Source of the DNA: Streptomyces sp. V4I2
Lineage (GTDB): Bacteria; Actinomycetota; Actinomycetes; Streptomycetales; Streptomycetaceae
Assembly (NCBI RefSeq): GCF_030817655.1
Contig: NZ_JAUSZM010000003.1
Location: 1,984,001-2,048,000 of the forward strand
Length of the DNA stretch: 64,000 bases
Direction of reading: 5' to 3'
Under the pieces are notes generated by a model, which did not search any database, had not been told where the DNA came from, and saw nothing but the letters and a program-made list of their open reading frames with translations. Positions 1-9,786 of the stretch are shown piece by piece (the stretch's first letter is position 1; each line of letters opens with the position of its first letter). A program made the translations under genes and the position numbers.

Positions 1-1539
1 CCGGCGATGCTGACGCTGGCCCTGATGACCGTCGCGGTCGCCGTCTCCGTGGTGGTGGGCTTCGCGCTCGGCCTCGCCGCCGGTCTGTCGCGTCCCGTGG
101 ACCGGGCGCTGCGCCCCGTCCTCGACACCATGCAGGTGCTCCCGGCCTTCGCCTACCTGCTGCCCTTCGTCCTGGTCTTCGGCACCGGCTCGCCGGCCGC
201 CCTCCTCGCCACCGTCATCTACGCGGCCCCGCCGATGGCCCGGCTCACCGCCCTGGGACTGCGCGACGCGGACCCGTCCGTACTGGAGGCCTCGGCCTCC
301 CTCGGCGCGAGCTCCCGCCAGCAGTTGCTGAAGGCACGGCTGCCGCTGGCCCGCAAGGAACTCCTCCTGGGCCTCAACCAGACGATCATGATGGCCCTGT
401 CCATGGTCGTCATCGCCTCCGTGATCGGCGCCGGCGGACTCGGCGACGAGGTGTACTCGGCGCTGTCCACGGTCGACGTCGGAGCGGCGCTCGCCGCGGG
501 CATCCCGATCGTGCTGATCGCCGTCTGGCTGGACCGCACGACCGAGGCCGCGGGAGAGCGGATCGGTGCGCCTCCCGCCGCCGACGGTCCGCGACTCCTG
601 CGCGGCGGCCCGGCGTGGGCGGTGGCCGCGGTCGGCACGGCCGTCGCGTTCGCCGTGGGCAAGGTCGCGGGCGCGGCCCAGTGGCCCGCGGGCTGGACGG
701 TCGACATCTCGGGGTCCGTCAACTCCTTCCAGGAGTGGACGGTGGACAACCTGCACGCCGGGGTTCCCGTCCTCGGCGGTACGGAGGTGTGGGCGTCCAA
801 CTTCACCGTCTGGATCCTCAACCCGCTGCGGGACGTGCTCCAGGGAGCCCCCTGGTGGTCGCTGCTGCTGCTCGTCGCCGCCCTCGCACTGCTGGTGGGC
901 AACTGGCGCAACGCGCTGGGCGCGACGGCCGCACTCGCCGCCACCGGGGTGCTCGGCGTCTGGGGGAACACCCTGGACACGCTGTCCCAGGTGCTGGCCG
1001 CCCTGGCCCTGACGCTGCTCCTCGGCGTCGCCGTCGGCATCCTCGCCGCCCGCGTCGGCTGGGTGGAACGGGTGCTCAGGCCGGTCCTCGACGTCCTCCA
1101 GACCCTGCCGCAGTTCGTCTACCTCATCCCGGTCGTCGCACTGTTCGGGGTGGGCCGTGCCGCCGCCATCACCGCGGCCGTCGCCTATGCCCTGCCCGCC
1201 GTCGTCCGCATCACCACCCAGGGTCTGAAGAAGACCGACCCGGCCGCGCTGGAGGCCGCCCGCTCACTCGGCGCCACCGGGGCACAGCAACTGCGCCAGG
1301 TGCAGCTGCCGCTCGCCCGGCCCGCGCTGCTGCTCGCCGTCAACCAGGGCGTGGTGCTGGTGCTCGCGGTCGTCATCGTCGGCGGTCTCGTCGGCGGCGG
1401 CGCCCTCGGCTACGACGTCGTCTTCGGCCTGTCCCGCGGGGACCTCGGCGTCGGCCTGGTCGCGGGCGCGGCCATCGTGTGTCTCGGTCTGGTCCTCGAC
1501 CGGGTCACCCAGCCCACCGTCCGCGAGACGGACCACTGA
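1..1539 (+). CDS. Glycine betaine/proline-type ABC transporter permease, double-length, 5' end cut by window
   Basis: Membrane permease of a ProU/OpuA-type osmolyte importer. Two binding-protein-dependent permease domains are fused in one chain, the first at about residues 1-175 and the second at about 325-505. Each has several membrane helices and an EAA-type coupling loop (EASASLGASSRQQLLKARLP near residue 97, and EAARSLGATGAQQL near 418). The frame is open to base 1 with no upstream stop visible and no ribosome binding site before the ATG at 7, so the gene very likely starts outside the window together with its ATPase. The binding-protein gene follows 68 bp downstream, so the two are probably one operon. 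Substrate (glycine betaine, proline or choline) is inferred from family and neighbours. Confidence 0.9.
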   Translation, partial: PAMLTLALMTVAVAVSVVVGFALGLAAGLSRPVDRALRPVLDTMQVLPAFAYLLPFVLVFGTGSPAALLATVIYAAPPMARLTALGLRDADPSVLEASASLGASSRQQLLKARLPLARKELLLGLNQTIMMALSMVVIASVIGAGGLGDEVYSALSTVDVGAALAAGIPIVLIAVWLDRTTEAAGERIGAPPAADGPRLLRGGPAWAVAAVGTAVAFAVGKVAGAAQWPAGWTVDISGSVNSFQEWTVDNLHAGVPVLGGTEVWASNFTVWILNPLRDVLQGAPWWSLLLLVAALALLVGNWRNALGATAALAATGVLGVWGNTLDTLSQVLAALALTLLLGVAVGILAARVGWVERVLRPVLDVLQTLPQFVYLIPVVALFGVGRAAAITAAVAYALPAVVRITTQGLKKTDPAALEAARSLGATGAQQLRQVQLPLARPALLLAVNQGVVLVLAVVIVGGLVGGGALGYDVVFGLSRGDLGVGLVAGAAIVCLGLVLDRVTQPTVRETDH

Positions 1540-1607
1540 TCCCCGGCCCCGCACGTCCGGCCCCCGTCCCGCCCTTGCAGTTCCTGAGAGTTGAGGAAGA
1601 AACCCAT

Positions 1608-2582
1608 ATGCTCCACACCCACAACAGACAGCGCCGTGTCCTGCGCACCTCGCTCACCCTCATAGCCGGTCTCGGCCTGACCGTCGCCGTCACCGGCTGC
1701 GGTGCCGCCGACACCGGCAAGTCCGGCAGCGCGGGCAGCACCGACAGCCTCACGCTCACCGTCCCCTCCTGGGTGGGTGCCGAGGCCAACGTGGCCGTCG
1801 CCAAGTACGTCCTGGAGACCGAGCTCGACTACAAGGTCAACACCAAGCAGATGGGCGAGGTCATCGCCTGGGACGCGCTGAGCAAGGGCACGATCGACGC
1901 CGTTCTGGAGGACTGGGGCCACCCGAAGCAGGAGGCGCAGTACGTCGACAAGCAGAAGACCGTCGTCTCCGGCGGCGACCTCGGCGTCACCGGGCACATC
2001 GGCTGGTTCGTCCCCAAGTACTGGGCGGACGCGAATCCGGAGGTCACCACCTACAAGGGCCTCAACAAGTACGCCGCCCAGCTCAAGACGTCCGAGAGCG
2101 GCGGCAAGGGCCAGCTCCTGGAGGGTTCGCCCGACTACGTCACCTTCGACGACGCCATCATCGGCAACCTCGACCTGGACCTGAAGACGGTCTACGCGGG
2201 CTCCGAGGCGGCTCAGATCACCCAGATCCAGCAGAACTACAAGGCCAAGAAGCCCTTCCTCACCTACTGGTGGACCCCGCAGTGGCTCAACGCCCAGGTG
2301 GATCTGGTCGAGGTGAAGCTCCCCGAGTACAAGGAGGGCTGCGACGCCGACCCGAAGAAGGTGGCCTGCGCCTACCCCAACACGCCCCTCCAGAAGTGGC
2401 TCAACGCCGACTTCGCCAAGGACGGCGGCAAGGCGGCCGCGTTCCTCAAGAACTTCAAGTGGACCGCCGACGACCAGAATGAGGTCGCCAAGATGATCAC
2501 CCAGGACAAGCTGTCCGCGGACGAGGCCGCGAAGAAGTGGGTCACGGCCAACCCGGACGCCGTCAAGGGCTGGCTGGCGTAG
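1608..2582 (+). CDS. Glycine betaine/choline ABC transporter substrate-binding lipoprotein (OpuAC family)
   Basis: Extracellular binding protein of 324 residues delivering a quaternary-ammonium osmolyte to the permease encoded just upstream. The ATG at 1608 follows a GAGGAAG ribosome site. It starts a lipoprotein signal: Arg-rich n-region, hydrophobic stretch and a lipobox VTGC with the lipidated Cys at residue 31. The mature part contains the OpuAC-type stretches LTLTVPSWVGAEAN and VLEDWGHPK, and several Trp/Tyr residues (TYWWTPQW) typical of aromatic cages for betaines. The last part is Lys/Asp rich. Likely role: uptake of glycine betaine, or of choline to be oxidised with the aldehyde dehydrogenase encoded next. 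The exact ligand cannot be read from sequence. Confidence 0.9.
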   Translation: MLHTHNRQRRVLRTSLTLIAGLGLTVAVTGCGAADTGKSGSAGSTDSLTLTVPSWVGAEANVAVAKYVLETELDYKVNTKQMGEVIAWDALSKGTIDAVLEDWGHPKQEAQYVDKQKTVVSGGDLGVTGHIGWFVPKYWADANPEVTTYKGLNKYAAQLKTSESGGKGQLLEGSPDYVTFDDAIIGNLDLDLKTVYAGSEAAQITQIQQNYKAKKPFLTYWWTPQWLNAQVDLVEVKLPEYKEGCDADPKKVACAYPNTPLQKWLNADFAKDGGKAAAFLKNFKWTADDQNEVAKMITQDKLSADEAAKKWVTANPDAVKGWLA

Positions 2583-2696
2583 CCGAAGCCGTGGGACGGC
2601 CGGCCGGGTTCGCATGGCCCCGGCCGGCCCCCCGCAACACTCCCGACGTCCTCAGCACCCGTACGACCGAATGAAGAACACGAGGGAAGGTACGGA

Positions 2697-4157
2697 ATGC
2701 CGGACCTGTTCATCGGCGGCACATGGGCCGCCCCGCGCGACGAACGAACTCGCGAGATCCGCTGCCCCGCCGACGGCAGTCTGGTCGCGGTCGTCGACGA
2801 GGCGGGCGGCAAGGACACCGTCGAGGCCATCGCCGCCGCCCGGCGGGCCTTCGACGAGGGCCCCTGGCCGCACACGTCCGCCGCCGAGCGCGGCGATCTC
2901 CTGCTGCGCGTGGCCGACCTGCTGGTGCGCGACAAGGCCGCGCTCGCCCGCGCCGAGTCCCTCGACACCGGGAAGCGCCTGGTGGAGAGCGAGTACGACA
3001 TCGATGACATCGTGGCGTGCTTCCGGTACTTCGGACGGCTGATCGCCACCGAGACGGGACGAGTGATCGACACCGGCGTGCCGAACGCGGACAGCCGCGT
3101 GGTGTACGAGCCGGTGGGCGTGTGCGCCCTCATCACGCCGTGGAACTATCCGCTGCTGCAGACCGCCTGGAAGGTCGCGCCGGCACTGGCCGCGGGCAAC
3201 ACCTTCGTCCTGAAGCCGAGCGAGCTGACCCCGCACACCGCGATCCACCTGATGCGGCTGCTCGAGGAGGCCGGTCTGCCGGAGGGTGCCGGCAACCTGA
3301 TCCTGGGCGCGGGGCCGGAGGCGGGCGCTCCGCTGGGCGACCATCCGGACGTGGACCTGGTGTCGTTCACCGGCGGACTGCAGACCGGGCGCCGTCTGAT
3401 GGCCGCCGGGGCCGGCACGGTGAAGAAGGTCGCGCTCGAACTCGGCGGCAAGAACCCGAACATCGTGTTCGCCGACGCCGACTTCGAAACCGCCGTCGAC
3501 ATGGCGCTGACCGCGGTGTTCCTGCACTCGGGGCAGGTCTGCTCGGCGGGGGCGCGGCTGCTCGTGGAGGACTCGCTGCACGACCGGTTCGTCGACGAGG
3601 TCGTCCGCCGCGCGTCGGCCATCCGGCTGGGCGGTCCGTTCGACGAGCAGGCCCAGACCGGGCCGCTGATCTCCGCGGCGCACCTGGCCAAGGTGGAGGC
3701 GTACGTGGCGGGCGGCCTCGCGGAGGGCGCGGTGCTGCGCTGCGGTGGCGCCCGTCCCGAAGGGCTCGACCAGGGGTTCTACTACCTGCCGACCGTGTTG
3801 GACGACTGCATCGCCTCGATGTCCGTGGTCCAGGAGGAGTCCTTCGGGCCGGTGCTGACCGTGGAGCGGTTCGCCGACGAGGACGAGGCCGTGCGGCTCG
3901 CCAACGACACGATCTACGGCCTCGCCGGCGCGGTGTGGACCCGCGACGAGGCCAAGGCCGCGGGGATGGCGTCCCGGCTGCGGCTCGGCACGGTCTGGAT
4001 CAACGACTACCACCCCTATGTCCCGCAGGCGGAGTGGGGCGGCTTCAAGCAGTCGGGTACGGGCCGTGAGCTGGGCCCCGCCGGGCTCGCCGAGTACCGG
4101 GAGCCCAAGCACATCTGGCGCAACACCAGCCCCGCTCCGCAGGGCTGGTTCGACTGA
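2697..4157 (+). CDS. NAD-dependent aldehyde dehydrogenase, betaine-aldehyde dehydrogenase-like
   Basis: ALDH superfamily enzyme of 486 residues, the family's usual length. Both catalytic residues are visible: Glu248 in ALELGGKNPN and Cys282 in SGQVCSAG, 34 residues apart as expected. PWNYPLLQ and the FTGG turn mark the NAD site, and the EESFGPVL segment is present. A GGGAAGG ribosome site precedes the ATG. It lies 114 bp after the betaine-type binding protein on the same strand, which favours oxidation of betaine aldehyde to glycine betaine (BetB/GbsA role), although the choline-oxidising partner is not in the window. Related gamma-aminobutyraldehyde dehydrogenases cannot be excluded. It converges with the SMC-like gene, leaving only 15 bp between stop codons. 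Confidence 0.85.
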   Translation: MPDLFIGGTWAAPRDERTREIRCPADGSLVAVVDEAGGKDTVEAIAAARRAFDEGPWPHTSAAERGDLLLRVADLLVRDKAALARAESLDTGKRLVESEYDIDDIVACFRYFGRLIATETGRVIDTGVPNADSRVVYEPVGVCALITPWNYPLLQTAWKVAPALAAGNTFVLKPSELTPHTAIHLMRLLEEAGLPEGAGNLILGAGPEAGAPLGDHPDVDLVSFTGGLQTGRRLMAAGAGTVKKVALELGGKNPNIVFADADFETAVDMALTAVFLHSGQVCSAGARLLVEDSLHDRFVDEVVRRASAIRLGGPFDEQAQTGPLISAAHLAKVEAYVAGGLAEGAVLRCGGARPEGLDQGFYYLPTVLDDCIASMSVVQEESFGPVLTVERFADEDEAVRLANDTIYGLAGAVWTRDEAKAAGMASRLRLGTVWINDYHPYVPQAEWGGFKQSGTGRELGPAGLAEYREPKHIWRNTSPAPQGWFD

Positions 4158-4172
4158 GCACCTGATGTGCTG

Positions 4173-7100
4173 TCATGCCCCTTGCGGAGCGGGCCGTTTG
4201 AACATCCGCGTCGCCGTGATCTCACTGTGCACCGCTTCACCTTCTCCGGCCGGGGCCTGCTGAGGCAGTCCCGGCCGGAGGTGTTCCTCCACGCTGATGT
4301 ACTTCAGCCCGGCGCGCAGGTCGGCGTCGTTGCGCAGCCTGATGACCAGCGGGAACTCGGCGAGCGCGGTGGTGTCGAACAGGCCGGTGGTGTAGAGGAG
4401 CTGGACGCCCAGCGCGTCCGACACGGCCCGCTGGAGCTCCAGCAGGTAGGTGGCGTTGGCGCGCCCGATCGGGTTGTCCAGGAACAGCGTGCCGGCGTGC
4501 CGGTGCTTGTCGCGTCCCCGGTCGTTGGACCGAAGCGCGGCCATCGTGCAGTACAGGGCGATGGCGGCCGTCAGCAGCTGCCCGCCGGAGAACACGTCGC
4601 CCATCTGCCCGACGGGCACGCGTTCGGCGCGCAGGACGGCGTCCGGCTTGAGGATCTCGACGGCGACGCCCTTGGGACGGAGCGCCGCGCCGACCCCGCG
4701 CAGCAGCAGGGTCATGCCGTCGCGCCGCAGGTCGGAGTTCTTCTTGACGGCGGCCCGGGTCGCCTCGTCGATGACCTCGCCGAGCCGCTCGGTGAGGGTG
4801 GCCTGGTCGGGTTCCTCGAAGCGGATGCGCAGGAACTCCTGCCCGGACCACTCGCCGAGCCCTTCGGGCAGCCGGGAGAGCCGCTGGGCGGACCGCAGAG
4901 TCGCAAGCGCCGACTCGACGAGCCCTCGCAGGCGGTCCACGATCGAATCCCGGTTGCGTTCCAGTTGCTCCAACTCGTCGGTGAGAACGCGGAGTCGGGG
5001 TGCGAAGGCGTCGGCCCACTTCTGGGCGTGCTCGGGCAGCGCGGAGGCGGGCAGTTCGCGGATCTGCTGCCGGGCGGGGGTGCGGACCTGCTCGTAGCGG
5101 GTGGAGTTGGCGTGCCGGACGAGGATGTCGCTCGCCTCGCGCACGGCGGCCTCGGCGGTCGACAGGTCGGCGGCGCAGCCGCGCAGGGACCGGCGGGCCT
5201 CGGCGGCGGCCTGCCGGGCCTCCTCCGGGCTGCCGGGATACGGCTCGGTCCCTTCCTGCTCCTCCTCCGAGGTGTGCTCGCGCAGCAGGTCGCGGAGCAT
5301 CGCGGCGATCTCGTCGAAGCCGCCGGCCGCGTCCTCGGCGGCCCGGTGCGCGTCGAGGAGTTCGGCGTGCGCCTGCCGGGCCTGGCTCAACGCCTCGGTG
5401 CGCGAGGCGAGTTCGGCCGTGGCCGTGCGCAGCAGCGCCTGGGCGTGCTCGGCGTCACGCGGCCGCAGGTCCTCCGGCAGGTCGGTGTGTACCTCGCCGT
5501 CCTCGGGCGCGTGCCGTTCGGCCTCGCCGCGCAGCCGCCCGAGCTGCTCGCTCGCGTGGGACATCCGGGTCTCCAGAAGCTGCACCAGCTCGTCGGCCCG
5601 GGCGACGGCGGCCTGCCGGGACGGGCCGTCGGAGCCGTCGGGCGACTGGAGCAGCTGCTCCGCGCGCGTGCGGACCTTGTTGCTCAGCCGGTCCAGGTCG
5701 GCGCGCGCCGCGCTCTCGTCGCTCTCCGCCCGCGCCTGCTCGGCCCGCAGATCGGCGCCGACGCCGACCTTCTCGTACAGCTGGGAAGCGGCCCGATAGG
5801 CCTCACGGAAGGCCGGCAGGGACGCCGTCGGATCCGCCGCGTCGCTCTGCGGTACGTCGTCGGGGGCGCCCGCGATCTCGGACCGCTCGGCCCGCAGCGC
5901 ACGGGCGGTGCGGCGGGCGTCGTCAGCGGCACGCTGGGCGGCACGCCGGTCCTCGTCGGCGGCGCGGGCACGGTCCAGCAAGGACTGGGCGCGGGCCTCC
6001 GACTCGGTGGCCTCGTCGGCCAGTTCGCGCAGCTTGACCTGCCAGCCGGCCCGCTCCCGCAGCCGGAAGGCGAGCCCGGCGAGGGCGTCGGCGGCGCGCC
6101 GCGCCTTCTGGGCCGCCTCCTGCCGCTCGTCCCGCACCTGCGCGGCCTCGGCGGCGGCTTCGTCGGCCTCGGCCCGCACGGTCCGTGCCTCGGCGAGTTC
6201 GGCCTCGGCCTCCTCGGTGAACGCCCGCGTGTCCCGGGCGGCCTGGGCGAGCTCGACGAGCCGCCCGGCCGGGCAGCCGGTGCGCCAGGAGGCGAGCCTC
6301 GCCGACAGCTCCCGGTCCTTGCCGAGCCGGGCCGCGAGCGCCCGGATCTCCTCGTCCCGCTCGGTGGCCCGCGCGCGCAGCGCCCGCCGCTCCTCGTCGG
6401 CGGCGTGCTCGTCGTGCATGGCCGGGTTCGGCGGTACGAGGAAGACGGCACCGTTCTCGGAGTCGGGGGCCGGCGTCGGCGCGAGGAGGGCGGCCGCCGT
6501 GCCGACGGCCACGGCGGAGCGTGGGAGCAGGGCCGCGTCGCTCAGCGCCTCGCGGGCACGCGCGTGCGTGTCGGGGTCGGTGATGATCACGCCGTCGACC
6601 AGTTCCGGCCGGGCGGCCAGCACGCGCGCGTGGTCGGCCGGGTCGACGGCCTGCGCGAGGTAGCGCCAGCCGGGCAGTGCCGGGATGCCGTGCTCGCCGA
6701 GGTACTCGACGGTCGCCAGCACGTCCGGGCCGGGCGGCAGCAGTCCGCCGTCACCGAGGGCACCGAGGATGCGGGCGTCGTCGGCGGCGGCCGTACGGAG
6801 CTCGAAGAGCTGCCGCTCGGCGGAGGAGACGGCGTCGTCGAGCAGTTCGCGCAGCTCGTCGGCGAAGCGGTCGAGGTCCTCGGGGGTGAGAGCGCCCGGG
6901 TTGCCGTCGTCCGGGTCCTGCCGGGACTGCGGTACCACTGAGGTGCGCGTGTGGCCGCCGGTCAGGCTCAGCAGTTCGGCCAGCCGCTCGTCGGCCGCCA
7001 GGCTCTCCGCGAGGCGGCGCTCGGCCTCGTAGGAGCGTTCGGCAGCCGTGGCCGCGTCCTCCGCGCGGGCCGCCGTCAGCTCCGCGCGGGACTCGGCCGC

Positions 7101-8801
7101 GGCCGCTTCGCGCGCCTGCTCGGTGGCCCGGTGGGAGGCCTCGCGTGCGGTGTCCCAGGCGGCGACCGCGGCCTTCTCGGCGTCGCTGGCGGCGAGGGCC
7201 GCGCGCGCGGGGTCGGCGTCGGGCGCGCTGTCGTCGAGCCAGCCCGCGCGCACCGCCTCGGCGGTCTCCTGCTCGACCTCGGTCAACCGCTGGCGCAGAT
7301 GTCCGGCCTCGCTGCGGGCGCGCTGGGCCTCGGTGGCGGCGGAGGTGGAGTCCCGGTACGCGGAGTCGCTGACCTCCTGGAGGGCCGCGGAGCGCTCCTC
7401 CTCCTCGTTGGCGAGGGTCTCGGCGCCCGCTGCGGCCGCGTGCAGAGCCCGTACGAGATCGACGGCGGCCCTGGCCCGGGCGGCCAGTGCGGGCGCCGCG
7501 TCCCGCTCGGCCTCCTGGATCGCTGCGGCCACGCGCGCGACCCGGTCGGCGGCGGCGCGGTGGCGCAGCACCGCCTCGGCGGCCTGCCAGGCGGAGTGCA
7601 GCGTGCGTGCGTCGGCGAGCTCACGCTTCTGCGCGGCCGCCGACTTCTCGGCGCCGGCCAGCGCCAACGAGGCGTGCCGGAAGGCGAGCTCGGCGGCGAT
7701 CAGCGCGCTGCGCTCCCGGGCCGCCTCGGAGTGCGTGACGGCGTACGCGGCGGCGGTGACCCGCTGGGCGAGGTCGCCGGCCCGTACGCGTTCCTGGGCG
7801 CCGCGCGCGGACAGCCGCCGCGCGAGGGTCCTCGTACGGCGCTCGGCCCCGGAGTGGATGTCACGCGCGCGCGAGCGGGCCTCGGCCGCCTCGACGATCC
7901 GGCCGAGCAGGTCGACCGACCCGGCGGTGAACTCGCGTTCGGCGATCAGCTCGGCACGTCGCCCCAGCTTGTTGCCGAAGCCGCTGACCAGGTCGGCGAG
8001 GCCGTCCGTGTCGCGGGTGTCGGTCACCGCACGCAGCAGCAGGTCGGTGAAGTCGGAGTCCTTCTTGACCGCGAAGAGGCCGGCGGCCTCACCCTCGTCG
8101 GCGTTCATCTCCCGCTGGTAGCGGAAGAGTTCCGGGTCGAGGCCGAGGTCGCCGAGGTGCTCGATCCACCGGTCGTGGATCTCCTCCCAGTGCACCTCCA
8201 GATGCGGGTACGCCTTTCCCGCCTCGGTGAGGGCGTCCCGGAAGCCCTTCATGGTCCGCCGACGCCCCTGGGCGCCCGACTGGCCCTCGACGGACGGCCG
8301 AACGGCCGTGGACTCGGCGACGGGCAGGTTGTCCAGGCTCAGGCCCGGCCCGGGGCGGAAGGAGTACCAGGCCTCGGCGAACTTCCGCGGGTCGTTGGAG
8401 ACCTGACGCCCGCGCCACTCACTCACCTTGCCGACCACGACACACTCGCCGGTCAGCACGTGCTGCCACTCCAGCGCCACGTGACCGCAGTCGTCCGCGA
8501 GCAGGAACTTGCGCAGCACGCCGGAGCTCGCGCCGCCGAGGGTGTTGCGGTGGCCCGGCAGCATCACCGAGAAGATCAGCTTCAGGAGGACGGACTTGCC
8601 GCCGCCGTTCTCCAGGAAGAGCACACCCGCGGGCGCGGGCCGGCGCGGCGGGCCGACCGGCTCCTCCTCGAAGAACTCCGCCTGGGCGGGCGCGGGGTCG
8701 GGCACGGGCTCGCCCACACCGCGCAGGTCGAGCACGGTGTCGGCGTAGCGCGCACCGGCGGGCCCGATGGAGTAGAGGCGGACGCGGGACAGCTCGTACA
8801 T
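4173..8801 (-). CDS. SMC-like coiled-coil ATPase (MukB/MksB/JetC-like), third gene of a three-gene operon
   Basis: Protein of 1542 residues with the folded SMC layout. The N-terminal head has a P-loop (FLENGGGKS, Lys69). Long Ala/Glu/Arg-rich coiled coils lead to a compact non-coil hinge-like segment at about 650-800 (PALPGWRYLAQAV, VDGVIITDPDTHAR). A second coil leads back to a C-terminal head with the signature loop FSGGQ (1404-1408) and Walker B LFLDNP (Asp1442). Two deviations: the first P-loop Gly is Leu63, and the usual catalytic Glu after the Walker B Asp is Asn1443, giving a DNPIG motif. Gene order (kleisin-like, small partner, SMC) matches MukFEB, MksFEB and JetABC. No TOPRIM nuclease (JetD/MksG) is adjacent. 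Likely a DNA-entrapping loop-extruding complex; whether for chromosome organisation or plasmid defence is open. Confidence 0.75.
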   Translation of the reverse strand: MYELSRVRLYSIGPAGARYADTVLDLRGVGEPVPDPAPAQAEFFEEEPVGPPRRPAPAGVLFLENGGGKSVLLKLIFSVMLPGHRNTLGGASSGVLRKFLLADDCGHVALEWQHVLTGECVVVGKVSEWRGRQVSNDPRKFAEAWYSFRPGPGLSLDNLPVAESTAVRPSVEGQSGAQGRRRTMKGFRDALTEAGKAYPHLEVHWEEIHDRWIEHLGDLGLDPELFRYQREMNADEGEAAGLFAVKKDSDFTDLLLRAVTDTRDTDGLADLVSGFGNKLGRRAELIAEREFTAGSVDLLGRIVEAAEARSRARDIHSGAERRTRTLARRLSARGAQERVRAGDLAQRVTAAAYAVTHSEAARERSALIAAELAFRHASLALAGAEKSAAAQKRELADARTLHSAWQAAEAVLRHRAAADRVARVAAAIQEAERDAAPALAARARAAVDLVRALHAAAAGAETLANEEEERSAALQEVSDSAYRDSTSAATEAQRARSEAGHLRQRLTEVEQETAEAVRAGWLDDSAPDADPARAALAASDAEKAAVAAWDTAREASHRATEQAREAAAAESRAELTAARAEDAATAAERSYEAERRLAESLAADERLAELLSLTGGHTRTSVVPQSRQDPDDGNPGALTPEDLDRFADELRELLDDAVSSAERQLFELRTAAADDARILGALGDGGLLPPGPDVLATVEYLGEHGIPALPGWRYLAQAVDPADHARVLAARPELVDGVIITDPDTHARAREALSDAALLPRSAVAVGTAAALLAPTPAPDSENGAVFLVPPNPAMHDEHAADEERRALRARATERDEEIRALAARLGKDRELSARLASWRTGCPAGRLVELAQAARDTRAFTEEAEAELAEARTVRAEADEAAAEAAQVRDERQEAAQKARRAADALAGLAFRLRERAGWQVKLRELADEATESEARAQSLLDRARAADEDRRAAQRAADDARRTARALRAERSEIAGAPDDVPQSDAADPTASLPAFREAYRAASQLYEKVGVGADLRAEQARAESDESAARADLDRLSNKVRTRAEQLLQSPDGSDGPSRQAAVARADELVQLLETRMSHASEQLGRLRGEAERHAPEDGEVHTDLPEDLRPRDAEHAQALLRTATAELASRTEALSQARQAHAELLDAHRAAEDAAGGFDEIAAMLRDLLREHTSEEEQEGTEPYPGSPEEARQAAAEARRSLRGCAADLSTAEAAVREASDILVRHANSTRYEQVRTPARQQIRELPASALPEHAQKWADAFAPRLRVLTDELEQLERNRDSIVDRLRGLVESALATLRSAQRLSRLPEGLGEWSGQEFLRIRFEEPDQATLTERLGEVIDEATRAAVKKNSDLRRDGMTLLLRGVGAALRPKGVAVEILKPDAVLRAERVPVGQMGDVFSGGQLLTAAIALYCTMAALRSNDRGRDKHRHAGTLFLDNPIGRANATYLLELQRAVSDALGVQLLYTTGLFDTTALAEFPLVIRLRNDADLRAGLKYISVEEHLRPGLPQQAPAGEGEAVHSEITATRMFKRPAPQGA

Positions 8802-8816
8802 GGCGGACTCTCGTAA

Positions 8817-8846
8817 GTCTTCGGCAGTCTTCGGCAGTCTTCGGCA
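8817..8846 (+). repeat. Three perfect tandem copies of a 10-bp unit
   Basis: GTCTTCGGCA occurs three times head to tail in the 53-bp gap between the small-partner gene and the SMC-like gene (both on the minus strand). Slippage here would change the distance between the two genes without touching coding sequence. Confidence 0.9.
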
Positions 8847-8854
8847 GGTGGGGG

Positions 8855-9745
8855 TCAGGACTGTGCGGGTGCGTGGAACGGCAACCCGGCGTCGGCCACC
8901 AGGTCCAGGTCGTCGGTGTCCTCGGGCGGCAGCAGCGTCGGCGTCCCGTCGGTCACCGGCACGACGCCCAACTCCAGCAACTCGGCCATCGCGGCGCTGC
9001 CCGCCATGTCCCGCACCTGGAGCTGGTAGCGGGCCGTGGTCCGGTACGTACCGCCGTTGTCGTCACCGGTCCGCTGCAGGAACCCGGAGTCGGTGAGGAA
9101 CGCGACGGCCTTGCCGACGATGCCGGTCGTGGAACCGGCGAGCCGGCGCGCGTCCTTGGTGGCACCGGTCGCGCTGCGTCTGACCCAGATCCGCCAGGCG
9201 GCCTCCAGACCGGGCGCGTCGGTCGCCGGGTCGGTGTTCTCGCCCTGCTCCTCGGCACGCTCCTCCAGACGCCGGCACGCCTGCCGTACGAACGCGTCGA
9301 CACCGTTGACCGAGACGCGCCCGATGTACCCGTCGTCGGCGAGATCCTCCGGCCGCGGGAACGCCATGGCGGCGACGGCGAGATGCGCCAGCCCATGCAG
9401 GAACCGGTCCCCGCCGTCGGCGGACGTCCGGCGCGCGTAGTCGCCCATCCGCACGGCGAACACCGAGTCCTCGGCGGCCGTCACGGCCATCCCCGCACGC
9501 GGGGACACCTCCAGCACGACCAGCCCCAGCCCGGCCGCCACCGCATCGGCGAGCCGCGCGAACGGCGGGTCCTCGCGGTAGCGCCGCAGCAGCTCCGCGT
9601 ACTCCTGATCACGGGCGGGCTGCAACTTGGGCTGCAACCCGAAAGCGACGAGCCGCGCCGCGTCGGCGGCGTCGGCGGGCGTGACGGGCGCGGTCGCCGA
9701 AGGGGCCGGGGCCTCCGTGTCACTCCACTCGACGTGCTCGGTCAC
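8855..9745 (-). CDS. MukE/MksE/JetB-like (KITE-type) partner of the SMC-like ATPase, putative
   Basis: Soluble protein of 296 residues, no signal or membrane segment. GTG start at 9745 preceded by a strong GAGGAG site. The N-terminal 35 residues are acidic and low complexity. The middle looks like a tandem winged-helix fold, with stretches such as AELLRRYREDPPFARLADAV and a final SGFLQRTGDDNGGTYRTTAR wing-like segment that is common in MukE/MksE-type subunits. Assignment rests mainly on its place between the kleisin-like gene and the SMC-like gene and on its size. It would bridge kleisin and SMC heads. No motif alone proves the family. Confidence 0.55.
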   Translation of the reverse strand: MTEHVEWSDTEAPAPSATAPVTPADAADAARLVAFGLQPKLQPARDQEYAELLRRYREDPPFARLADAVAAGLGLVVLEVSPRAGMAVTAAEDSVFAVRMGDYARRTSADGGDRFLHGLAHLAVAAMAFPRPEDLADDGYIGRVSVNGVDAFVRQACRRLEERAEEQGENTDPATDAPGLEAAWRIWVRRSATGATKDARRLAGSTTGIVGKAVAFLTDSGFLQRTGDDNGGTYRTTARYQLQVRDMAGSAAMAELLELGVVPVTDGTPTLLPPEDTDDLDLVADAGLPFHAPAQS

Positions 9746-9786
9746 GACTGCAACTCCTCGAACTTGAAAACAACGGCAAGGGCAAC

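Noticed and set aside
4167..6941. Long plus-strand frame (about 920 codons) opposite the SMC-like gene
   Set aside because: Gly/Leu/Arg-rich shadow produced by the high-GC codon bias of the minus-strand gene; no ribosome site or family motif.
6951..8816. Second long plus-strand frame opposite the SMC-like gene
   Set aside because: Same kind of antisense shadow; low-complexity product.
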